Below, in pieces: positions 50,250 through 59,317 of a stretch of 64,000 bases of DNA; within the stretch, counting starts at the first letter, position 1, and each line of letters opens with the position of its first letter. The DNA comes from Tulasnella sp. 424 (lineage: Eukaryota > Basidiomycota > Agaricomycetes > Cantharellales > Tulasnellaceae), in the NCBI GenBank assembly GCA_019633425.1, contig WSUB01000103.1, positions 85,241-149,240 of the forward strand. The letters are read 5' to 3'. Below the pieces are notes generated by a model. That model worked only from the letters and a program-made list of their open reading frames with translations, searched no databases and had not been told where the DNA came from. A program made the position numbers and the translations under genes.

Positions 50250-52018
50250 ATGCCTCATCAACCTGACTATTCAGACTCGGACGACGAGAGCATCCATGAG
50301 GAGCTCGAGACGGGCGTCCTTCTCGGTCTTCCCGATGGCGCTGTGACGTCCAAAACCGATCTATTCGACCCAGCAGTTTCTCGTATGGGAGGAATACCGG
50401 TAAGCCTTTCATTCGATCAGCTCTTCACTCGAACGTCCTAGTTGAGTTTTGACTAGCAAACGGGGTTTTAGACCTTTCTCCCGTCAACGTCCATCCCATC
50501 ACCGGACATATCTCACTGTAAATCGTGCCACGGGCCCATGGAACTGTTGATACAAGTCTGGTGTCCGTTTGAGCAAAGCCCTATGGACCGGGTGCTGTAC
50601 CTCTGGGGATGCTCGCGAGCAGGCTGTCAACGAAAAGATGGAAGGTAGGAACGAGAACTCCGACCAGTAGAGTTCGACTCTTACTTCTTTCTCTTTCTCC
50701 AGTGTGCGGGCGTACCGATCAGTCAAGTTCAACGCCCGGTTCGCTGCAAAGCTCGAGAGACAGAAAGAAAAGACGAAAGAGCAGGAGGACGCAAAGCGGC
50801 GTGCAGCCGAAGAGGAAGCTAAGAAGAAGAAAGCACCAAACGCTACGAACGCAGCCAAGCCGAATCCTTTCTCTGTATGTCAGCTGCGTACTTTGAGCAA
50901 TTCCGTCTCTCTTTTCACCGGTAGTCTGCTCATGTATATAATCTTTCGGTATTATGAATACAGTTGTCTTCTGCTGCGTCCGGTACTGCGAACCCTTCGT
51001 TTTCTTCGCCCTTTGGAAGCGGGAATCTGTTCGCTGCGCCTTCTGCTCCGCCACCGACGGCCAAATCAAAGGAGGAGGAAGAGGATGACGATTCGGACGA
51101 CGACGAGCCCCCAGCGACAGAGGAAGAGATCAACGAATTAGCCGAAGCACTCGAGTCCACGACCATCGACAGTCAATCTGCAGCTACGAGCAGCGCCAAC
51201 GCGGCAGCATGGGCCGCCGTGCCTTCCTTCAAACCTCTATACCTGTCGAGCACGTCCGAGTACCTCGTCCCCGAAGCCAAGCCCAAACAGCTTCTCAAAA
51301 ACCTCAAGGTGTCTGATGGGCTGGACGATTCTGATGCTGCAGGAGTAGGAGGAAAGTGGAAGACCGAGACGTACGAAAAGGATACGGCAATGGACGAGAT
51401 CTTCAGTAGATTCTCGAAGCGGGTCGTGCATGAAGGGAAGCAGTGTCTCAGGTGAGAGAGCTTGATCTTGATCGTTTCATGTGCATCAAAGGGCCTCATG
51501 ATACTCCTGCTGTTTTTGATCTTTCCGGGGACTTAATGAGCAGATACGAGCTTTCTGGTGTTCCATTACCATATCACAACGACTCGGTGTACAAGAAGCT
51601 CTTCGCCCCAACGCCCTCAACGGCGTACAACGTTACCCGGCCCTCTCAAAACGTCACGACGGGACGGACGTACGATCCGAGCTGGATCCCGAAATGCCCC
51701 ACTTGTGGGGGTCCTCGGACGTTCGAGTGTCAGTTGATGCCGAGTTTGATCACGGTGCTGAAGCGCGCCGAGGACGAAGCGAAGAAGGGGAAGCAGAGCG
51801 ACGTGGAGAGGAGGAACGAGTTGGCCAGGGTGTTGTTGAAGCAGAATCCCGGTGGTGCTGCTGGAGCTGATGGTGGAAGCGATGGGGTCAAGACTGGAAT
51901 GGAGTGGGGCACGTGTATGGTGTTTTCGTGTTTAGGGGATTGCCGGATCGGAGGAGAGTCGAAGGAGGAAGTAAATGATTGCTGGAGGGAGGAGTTCGTA
52001 TTGGTTCAGTGGGAATGA
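50250..52018 (+). CDS. TSR4: Tsr4/PDCD2-family ribosome biogenesis protein
   Basis: Dedicated chaperone of ribosomal protein uS5 (Rps2) in 40S assembly. Start MPHQPDYSDSDDESIHEE. The N-terminal zinc-binding part contains VLLGLPDG, RMGGIPTFLP, CKSCHGPMELLIQVWCPFE and YLWGCSRAGCQRKDGSVRAY. A long Lys/Glu-rich and disordered linker follows, then the conserved C-terminal PDCD2 domain: FSRFSKRVVHEGKQCLRYE, IPKCPTCGGPRTFECQLMPS, and MEWGTCMVFSCLGDC with WREEFVLVQWE as the last residues. Zinc ligands CxxC are intact. Several exons; the region 50880-50965 is an intron. The family identification is secure. Confidence 0.93.
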
Positions 52019-52480
52019 ATTGGAAACGCCGATCGAGGTCCATTAAAAACCTGAATGAATGAAAATAGATAATATGGTTCATTTTATATTGTACCGGAAA
52101 GTAAAAGGAAACAAAAAAAGAGAAAATCTAGATAGGTTATTGGTTTCTTTGGGATGCGGGCAAAGTACTTCTGTTTATGCGAAGAATGGATCGAGTGAGG
52201 GAAGGACGCAGGAGGGCGGTGCGCTCCATGACGTCTCTTCTGTAGATGATACAGTAGCGAGGCGATTGCGAGAAGAAGCTAGTGATACAGGGGGGATACC
52301 AGAGCAGGGATGAATGAGGCAGGAACGAAGGAGCGGTAAAGAGGGCAGCAGGCCGGGGAAATCAGGAGGAGAACGAATGAAAGGAGGTTGAATGCACAGA
52401 GGGGGGATAAAGGAAATCCGAAGAAAAGCGAGAGAGAAAAGAAACTCAGAGGCGCACAAAAGCGGAAGGGACCCTCCATC
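52019..52480. other. Convergent intergenic region, purine-rich on the plus strand
   Basis: About 460 bases between two 3' ends. The plus strand at about 52310-52450 is strongly A/G-rich. Short frames are simple by-products of this bias. No gene called. Confidence 0.4.
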
Positions 52481-53380
52481 TTAGCAGTCAAAGACGTAAT
52501 CGGCCATCCGAAGCAGGCTGACCGAGATGATCAGTGGGTCTGCTTCGACGACTTCAGTCTCAACGACCTGGTTACGTCTCCATTCTAAGAAGATTGCCCT
52601 CGCCGTCAACCTCAAGTTCCTGGTCCTCATTGACCAGAACAAGTGTTGAGGCAAGCCGATCTTGTAATCCAAGTAGACTTCGCCTTCTTTGGACATGCGG
52701 TGGGGCATGAAAGTGATGTAAGATCTAGCGCGGGTTCGAGCGAGGTGTTGAGCTTGAGGAGAGTGGATTGGAGTGGAAGCGTAGTCGATGTACGAAGGAC
52801 TCCAGATGTTTTCGCGAGAGTGACGGCCTTGATGACCGTGCGTTTTGAGTTCAAGTTCAAAGTGAGAGAAGGAGAGGGAGTCGCCGGTATGTGGGACGGT
52901 GATTCTGTCTTGTGGGAGGCGGAGAGAGCCGCTAACGAAGAGGAGGCTGTCGCTGTTTCAGAGAAGACGAGAGAGCGACGGAGAAGTCAGTTGGGAATGG
53001 TCAAAATGGGGATTGGGAGCCGGAGGGGGCGAGGTAGCGGTGAGGCGCCACAGGGAAAAAAGAAGAAGGGGCGAGGTAAAGTTGACGTACCAAGGTTTGG
53101 GGTCCCAGAACTCGTAGTGCTTGTCGCGTGTTGTGAAAGAGATTTCTGGGGATTTGATGTCGACGCAAAAGTCCTCATCGTCGACGTCGTAGAACTCTAC
53201 ATTGCCGCCTGATGAGCAGGAGCTTGACACTTCGCCTGGAGAGGGAGTGCGTGGAGGGAGGATTGGGACGTCTTGGGGGAAGGATCGAACGGATTGGTGC
53301 CTTTGAAGGCGTGGTTGCTTTTCTTGGTAAAAGTGTTGGTAGAAGTCCGCGGCGATGAGAGTTTCTTGACGGCGGAGCAT
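52481..53380 (-). CDS. Unknown protein, two exons
   Basis: Exon 1 starts MLRRQETLIAADFYQHFYQE at 53380. It includes a Ser/Pro stretch (RSFPQDVPILPPRTPSPGEV) and NVEFYDVDDEDFCVDIKSPE, then YEFWDPKP. A GTACGT donor near 53091 joins to an acceptor near 52961, giving DSLLFVSGSLRLPQDRITVP, HFELELKTHGHQGR and YITFMPHRMSKEGEVYLDYK, ending LLRMADYVFDC. About 255 residues with mixed helix/strand content. I recognise no family. No membrane segment or signal peptide. Confidence 0.6.
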
Positions 53381-53978
53381 GGTTGATCAAAGGGATGAGG
53401 TTGGTGGTGGTGGTGGAGTTGGTGGTGTTGATGGATGAGCTCCGGGCCTGAGATATATAAGTGGAGTTGAGAGAGTGAATAGTAAAGAAAAAAGGAAACA
53501 AAAACAAGGGGATGTATGTATGAGGAGAGGAGGTGGAATGGGGTCGGATGAGAATACCGCCTGCTCCCCCCTTCCTGTGTCTTATATTTGTGAGTGAGAG
53601 CCCATTGGAGCTTGAAAAGGGAATGGTAGACCCAGGTGAGGGCTGGAGGGAATTGCAAGGGTAAGTGAGCATTTCACACTCCCCTTTGTCTCTCTTTCCG
53701 GTCAGTAACAAAGGGCTGACCAAACAAAGAACCCAAATAACAATACAAACATCGTGCACTCAGCGTTTTCAACACCCAAATGCTCAGCCTTCCCAGGGCT
53801 TCATTATTGCTCCGCCGTACACTAACCCTCGGCCGGTCGGGCCATCGCGGCGGGTGATCCTCCACCGCTTCTCGGCAATCGGTGGCGACTTCCACCGATC
53901 ACACGCTTTACGTCAGCACACACCCAAGGAAATTCAAATCTCAACTATTAACTCGTCCTCTTAGACCTTCCAATCCCA
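53381..53978. promoter_or_regulatory. Divergent promoter region, no gene seen
   Basis: About 600 bases between the unknown minus-strand gene and GRX5. Long open frames on the minus strand near 53175-53759 are low-complexity His/Pro/Ser shadows of the CT-rich leader. A GGTGGT repeat at about 53400-53430 lies in the 5' leader of the minus-strand gene. Confidence 0.4.
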
Positions 53979-54723
53979 ATGTCCCTATTACGCGCTGCAG
54001 TAAGTTGAAAATACCCCCCTCGATACTCTCAACGTCACTCTAACCGATGTTCGTTCGTCAGCTTCACACTCCTCTCCGGTCGTTCTCGAGAGCATCCGCC
54101 GCTAGCACAGGGACTCAGCTAGCTGCCCTGGCATACCGCCGCTATCTTTCAGATGAAGCTAGGTCCATCATCGACAAGGTCAGCAACCTCTGTCATACAC
54201 CCACCTATCTCCCACTGACTCTGTCTGTCGCAGGCGGTCAAGGCTCAGCCGGTCGTGTTATTCATGAAAGGCACCCCCGACAAACCCCAATGCGGATTCT
54301 CTCGCGCCGTCATCCAAATCCTCGATCTCCATAGCGTGCCGCCATCTAAGCTTCAAACTTACAACGTCTTGGCTGATCCCGAACTCCGAAGTGGAATCAA
54401 AGAGTATTCGTAAGCACACATCCCACCCACCCAACCACTTTTTGGGAATTGTGGAGGCTGACCTCCCGTGGACCGTGGCACACACAGGAACTGGCCTACG
54501 ATTCCACAACTGTATGTCAAGGGAGAGTTCATCGGTGGATGTGATATCATTATGAGCAGTACGTCGTGCTGGTTTTCGTGCGCAACTCGGGGAGTCTTTC
54601 GCTCATCGGCGACTTTTTTGTACAGTGCACCAAAACGGCGAACTCGAGTCCCTCTTCACTAAAGAAGACATCGTAGAACCAGCTGCACCAGAGGCAGCGT
54701 CTCCCAAGCCATCTTCCGCATAA
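53979..54723 (+). CDS. GRX5: Monothiol glutaredoxin, mitochondrial (Grx5)
   Basis: Transfers [2Fe-2S] clusters from the mitochondrial scaffold to targets. Exons 53979-53999, 54062-54178, 54234-54409, 54488-54558 and 54626-54723 give 160 aa. The N-terminus [19 protein letters not shown] is a typical presequence: basic, Ser/Ala-rich, without acid. The monothiol active site CGFS is in [13 protein letters not shown], with upstream [30 protein letters not shown] holds the cis-Pro and glutathione-binding GGCD, then MSMHQNGEL. The tail is Pro/Ala/Ser-rich. Length matches the family. Convergent with Zim17, 42 bases between stop codons. Confidence 0.96.
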
Positions 54724-54765
54724 TAATATCCAATAATACATATCTATCGTCTTGGACGACATGCT

Positions 54766-55386
54766 CTACGGTGCACTCTTGCCACTCTCGACTAACGGAA
54801 CGCCCTCTGCCGCTTCATCCTCTACCACGTACTCTACCGTCTCCCCATCCTGCAAAACTTTCAGCTGCTTCCCCCTTCTAACCGTCTCTCCTTTCGCTTT
54901 GACGAAATCTTCCACCGTCCGCAATTTACCGCCCTGAGTCTCTTCCGAGTCTTTAAACCAGCCAATATTGTCCGCGATCAAGTGTCTAGACGGACGACCC
55001 ATTCAGCTCTTGAACGTTTGCAGTTGAAGACATTGTCCTCACCTGTTCTTGCACGATGGACATTGAATGATGACCAACCCACGCGTGTACGCGCGTTTGG
55101 TGAATTCATGCGTCGATCGGTGGTTGCAATCCGGCACAGCGCAGGTGAACGTAAGTGACAGTCGAGGCTCGATGTTCAATTGTTGTTGCTTTACTGGCTC
55201 TTGGGCCGCGGAAGTGGTCGAATGGAGCCTGGCAGGTAGAGATGAAGAGTAGCTTCGTGCTAGGGAGGCCGAAGGGTGGATCGGCGAGGCGAGCTTGAGA
55301 CGACTGCTCCGAGCGAAAAGTGAGGGCGTTGCGGGAACTCTGCGGAGTGCGGTCGCAGCAGATTTTGAGATAGCTGTGCGGAACAT
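54766..55386 (-). CDS. ZIM17: DNL-type zinc finger protein Zim17/Hep1
   Basis: Zinc protein of the mitochondrial matrix that keeps Hsp70 (Ssc1) soluble. Exons 55043-55386 and 54766-54985 give 187 aa. Residues 1-60 (MFRTAISKSAATALRRVPAT and on) are Arg/Ser/Ala-rich, a mitochondrial targeting region. The DNL zinc domain has [39 protein letters not shown], with the two CxxC-type pairs and the DNL-like ADN sequence. The C-terminus, TVEDFVKAKGETVRRG and beyond, is acidic. The CAVPDC spacing (C-x4-C) is longer than the usual CxxC, a family variant or an oddity. Exon phases close. Convergent with GRX5. Confidence 0.93.
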
Positions 55387-56005
55387 TTTAGGGGCGAATG
55401 CGAGGAGGATTAGGTGCAGCAGCGGCGATGGTAGTGGTGGTGAAGGAGGTGCGAATTTCGAAACTCGCGGAGAGCACGGCGATTTTTACGCGTATTTGTC
55501 AGCATCAGCCGGTGACGAATGGGCCATTGTAAGGCAAGGTGAATCCGCCACAAGTCGCCAAATTACAACATAAAGCAAGGTATAATGACGTAGGGAAGAC
55601 CGCAAAGGGATAGGGCAATCACATTAAGTAACTCAAAGGGGGGGGGGGGGCTGAGAGTCGCTGACGCTTGATGAGACTCATTTCCCAAATCAAGGAGTTG
55701 CTACGGTGCTGCCTTAGAATCAGTTTCCTACTCTCGCTGTTCAGAATCATAATACCATATTGAACGGCTAGGAGGATATCCGTGACGTTTACGACATAAC
55801 GGAAACACAACGGGGTTGGGATCAAGGCGAAACCATGCTAGAACTACTTCTATTAACCGGTAGAACACAGAAAGTGGAGACGGAGAGTGGATCATTAGGT
55901 CAACAGAGCATACAGGAATGAAATTTGGGCGCCACGTGCGTGAATTGGACTTCGATCTCGAATCAAATATCCACCTCCACGAAGCTCGAATGCCCCCAGC
56001 AACTA
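55387..56005 (-). other. Boundary between single-copy genes and the kinase-TPR array
   Basis: The 5' flank of ZIM17 passes near position 55535-55545 into the first repeat unit. A run of 12 or more G lies at about 55638-55649. The rest is the 3' flank of kinase-TPR copy 1, matched again at about 58871-59317 and 62307-62864. No independent gene. Confidence 0.5.
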
Positions 56006-58384
56006 TCACGTAGCTTCTCCTCGCACGAGTAATTGACGAACTTTAGCAACTTGGTCGGAAACGCTAGCGGCATTCTGAGCTTGTCCGATTTGTCCGAAGA
56101 TCTCTGCAGCCTCTACATAAGGGCCAATTGCGTCCCCGTCGTTGCCCTGATCGTGATACACGTTACCAAGGCCCACCAGAGAGACAGCTCTGCCGAATCG
56201 GTCCCCGATATCGGTACAGATTTCCAGGGCCTCTGAAAAGAGAGCGACGGCTTGGCTATACTCCTTTTGAAACCGATGCACGTGGGCAAGACTCCGCAAA
56301 GTAACAGCTCTCCCGTAATTGTCCCCAATGTCGGTGCGGATTTGAAGGGCCTCGGAGAGGAATGGAAGGGCCTGGCTGTACTCCTTTCGAGCCGAATGCA
56401 CCTCAGCGAGGCCACGCAGCGCCTTGGCTCTCCCATACTTTTCGCCAATATCCGTGGAGGTTTTTAGGGCCTCGGAGTAGAGCGTAATGGCCTGGCTGTA
56501 CTCCTCTCGAAACCGATGCACCTCAGCGAGAGCAAAAAGAGTGAGGGCTCTCATTTTCCTGTAGCCGGTGTCGGTGTAGATTTGGAGGGCATCGGTGTAG
56601 AATGTGATGGCCTGGCTGTGCTCGTTTCGAAACAGATGCACCTCAGCGAGACCGAAAAGAGCGTTGGCTTTCCCTTGCCTGTCGCCGACATCTCCGTAGC
56701 TACCCATGGCGTCGTTGAAGAAGCCTAGCGCGTTAGAGTAGTCACCCTGCTGAAAGTGCATCTCCCCCAGTTGCATCAGAAGCGCAGGTCGACGAGCCCT
56801 AGAAGCGGTTGCATCCGCGGTCCGTATAGGGTCGGGGGTAATCATAGGCTATATCGAACTTTGGTCAATTGCTTTCGATTGACCCATAATTAGCATCACT
56901 CGCCATCCAAGTGATTGACTTTCGGCAGTCCTCAGCAGCCGGTCGCTTCCGGGGGTCCTCTCTCCAACACTCCAGTGCGAGGGAACACAGTGTTTTAATC
57001 AATGCCATGCGAACGTCATCCGTGATGGAAGGGAGATTTCCCGTAACGATCCGTATTACGACGGCGTTGTCCACGTCAACGTCTTGGAACGGAATTGCAT
57101 TCGTCATCACCTATTCCGGAGCTCATGTTTGAGACTCGATCATGATCATAAGGTAAGATCTGAACTTTACCTCGTAAATTACACATCCCAATGCCCAGAT
57201 ATCGGTCGCAAGGGTAGCTTTCCTTTTGTGTAACAGCTCCGGAGCAGCCCAACGGAGAGTGAAATGATCACCCTTCAGTGTTAAGGTCATGGTATTGGTC
57301 GTACCGCAGAGCGCTGGCTCAAGCGACAAGGCTGGTGGCGATTTGTTTTCAGCATGACTTGTTCCCTCGTCTAGGTCCTCGGGTTTTTGACAGCGAGCGG
57401 ATCCAAAGTCGGTAATTACCGCACGGTACTTGGAGTTGACCAATATGTTTATCTGCAAAGTCGGAGCGATGTTTGTCAGTGGTTCAAATTTCTGCTCTCA
57501 TAACGTACAGATTTGAGGTCGCCGTGGCGGATTGGGGGTTGTCGACTATGGAGGTACTCGACTCCTTTAGCCACGTCATTAATCTGGAATGCAAAGCGTC
57601 AGAGGTGGGTCGAAGAAACGTAGTTCGACCGTACCAGCGAGATTCGTTCGGGGATCTCCCATTCTTCTGACGCGATAAAGTTCTTCAAGTTTCCGTTCTC
57701 CGCCCAGGGAAAGACCAGCCAGACTACATCCTTGGACAAGTCCTCGACGAATCCTTCGAGCTTAATTACGTTTTCGTGAGAAAGTCCGACCAGGAATTCT
57801 GCTTCCCTCAGTGCCAACTGAACCGGAAGACCTTAGCCCTGAAACCACCACCTGATTGGTCGGAGTCTTCTTACCCCTAATATCCGGGCTGGGGGATCTG
57901 ACATGTTCATTTTCTTCACTGCTACATCCTGTAAGGTTGAATTGATGAGCTACTCATCGTCACTGTCAATGGCCAGGAAGGCAGAGGAGCACCGACCTTC
58001 CGCTGCCGAGACGCTTCTCCAGCAGGACCAGGTAAGTCGAGGCCGGCCTCTTTTGTCGAATCGGATTGGCTCGTTACATCTAGGCCACTGGAGGGAGAGA
58101 CCAAAAGGGCTCGTGAAACTGTTGCAAACCCTCCATGCAACTCGGGGGCGCCGTTGACGAATTCAATAGAGGAGAAATCAAGTCGCCGATTCGCAAGCTT
58201 GTTGAGTTTATCCCTCTGAGGAAAAGTAGTTTTGGTGAGTCATGGAAATTCTCCTTGACGCTCGAGAAGGGTGTACCAGCTTAGCGCTCGGCGGGAATGC
58301 GCCGGAGGAGGTATCGTGGTCCGAATCGGACGGTGAGGCAGGCAACGCGGAAGGCCCGGCATCCTGATTATCGTCTTTTTGCAT
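56006..58384 (-). CDS. Kinase-TPR protein, copy 1
   Basis: Eight exons close in phase to 629 aa: 58277-58384, 58078-58215, 57875-57928, 57635-57817, 57509-57583, 57171-57452, 56904-57110, 56006-56848. The kinase domain (about 60-350) has glycine loop HGGFATV, VAVKK (K87), HENVIKLEGF, RHGDLKSINILV (D183), DFGSAR (D201), a Thr-rich activation loop and RWAAPELL, then LECWREDPRKRP. All catalytic residues are intact. A GC-AG intron (56849-56903) joins ITWM to the TPR part. Six 40-residue TPRs follow, consensus GLAEVHRFREEYSQAITLYS, with T-D-I-G-D between repeats. The fungal TKL family is likely. The TPRs probably bind a ligand or partner; no membrane segment is seen. Confidence 0.85.
56849..56903 (-). 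other. GC-AG intron between kinase and TPR exons, copy 1
   Basis: Donor GCGAGT directly after codon ATG, acceptor ATATAG before CCT. Phase 0. Reading straight through instead gives ASDANYGSIESN and a stop. Corresponding introns lie at 60281-60338 and 63600-63653, with donors GCGAGT and GCAAGT. Confidence 0.65.
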
Positions 58385-59317
58385 ATAGGATATTTAAGCG
58401 AGAATATGCTAGGTGACGATAAGAATCGCCGTTTTGGACCGGCTTAGTGGAGAGGTGAAAGGGGGGGGGGGAGCTAATGGAGTGTTTACGGGGGAGTAGT
58501 GGATCGTTGAAGGGAGGCGGATATGAGTCCTCCACTGGGGATGCATCGCAAGGCTAACCGTGGGCACGCCGCATTCGTCCTGTAGCTGGGCATTTTCAGC
58601 CTCCGCAGAAATTCTTTGCAAGTCCGTGCGATTGAAGTTGAGGTATCGTCGCAAGAAGCTGGCAATACACATCTCGCACGGTCACGCGTCACAAGATAAG
58701 GGAAGGTACAATGGCGACCAACGCCTGAGGACGAATATCTTACCAAGAACCTCAACATTGATTAAATTAAGATTAAAGAATACCAGGGGCATTTAGTCAA
58801 TGGTTGCGGATCTGGAGTAAGAACGGACCAGTGACGACGTCCCCGGCCTTTGGAAGGAAACAAGTTGAAACCGCCACAAGTCGCCAAATTACAACATAAA
58901 GCAACTTATAATAACGTAGGCAAGACGGCAGAGGGACATTAAGTAGCTCAAAAGGTGGGGGGGGGGCTTGAGAGTCGTTGACGCTGATGAGACTCATTTC
59001 CCAGATCAAGGAGTTGCGACGGTGCTGCCGTAGAATCAGCTTCCTGCTCTCGTTGTTCGGAATCATGGTATTATATCGAACGGTTAGGGTATATGTGACG
59101 TTCACGACATAACGAAAACACAAGGTAGTTAGTATCGAGACGAAAACATGCGAGAATACTTCTATTAACCGGTTGAATACAAATGGTGGAGACGGAGAGT
59201 GGACCGTTAGGTCAACAGAGTATATAGGAATGAAATTCGGGCGCCACGTGCGTGACTTGGACTTCTGTCTCGAATCAAACATCGACCTCCCTGAAGCTCG
59301 AATGCTCCCAGCAACTA
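58385..59317. other. Spacer between kinase-TPR copies 1 and 2
   Basis: Copy 1 promoter (58385-58870) and copy 2 3' flank (58871-59317). Short frames such as 58409-58672 and 58797-59321 exist, but the equivalent region of the next unit (about 61880-62200) carries small insertions and deletions that break them, so they are not coding. G runs at about 58458 and 58955. Confidence 0.6.

Larger units (their letters stand above)
55545..58870 (-). repeat. Tandem repeat unit 1 (kinase-TPR)
   Basis: Direct repeat bounded by the shared sequence CCGCCACAAGTCGCCAAATT at 55545, 58871 and 62307. The unit length is 3326 bases. It contains the 3' flank, kinase-TPR gene copy 1 and its 5' flank. Confidence 0.85.

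Noticed and set aside
58409..58796. Possible upstream exon of kinase-TPR copy 1 (frame with RYLNFNRTDLQRISAEAENA)
   Set aside because: The equivalent stretch of unit 2 (about 61990-62190) contains 1-base insertions and deletions that destroy the frame, whereas the real first exon at 58277-58384 is conserved without indels.
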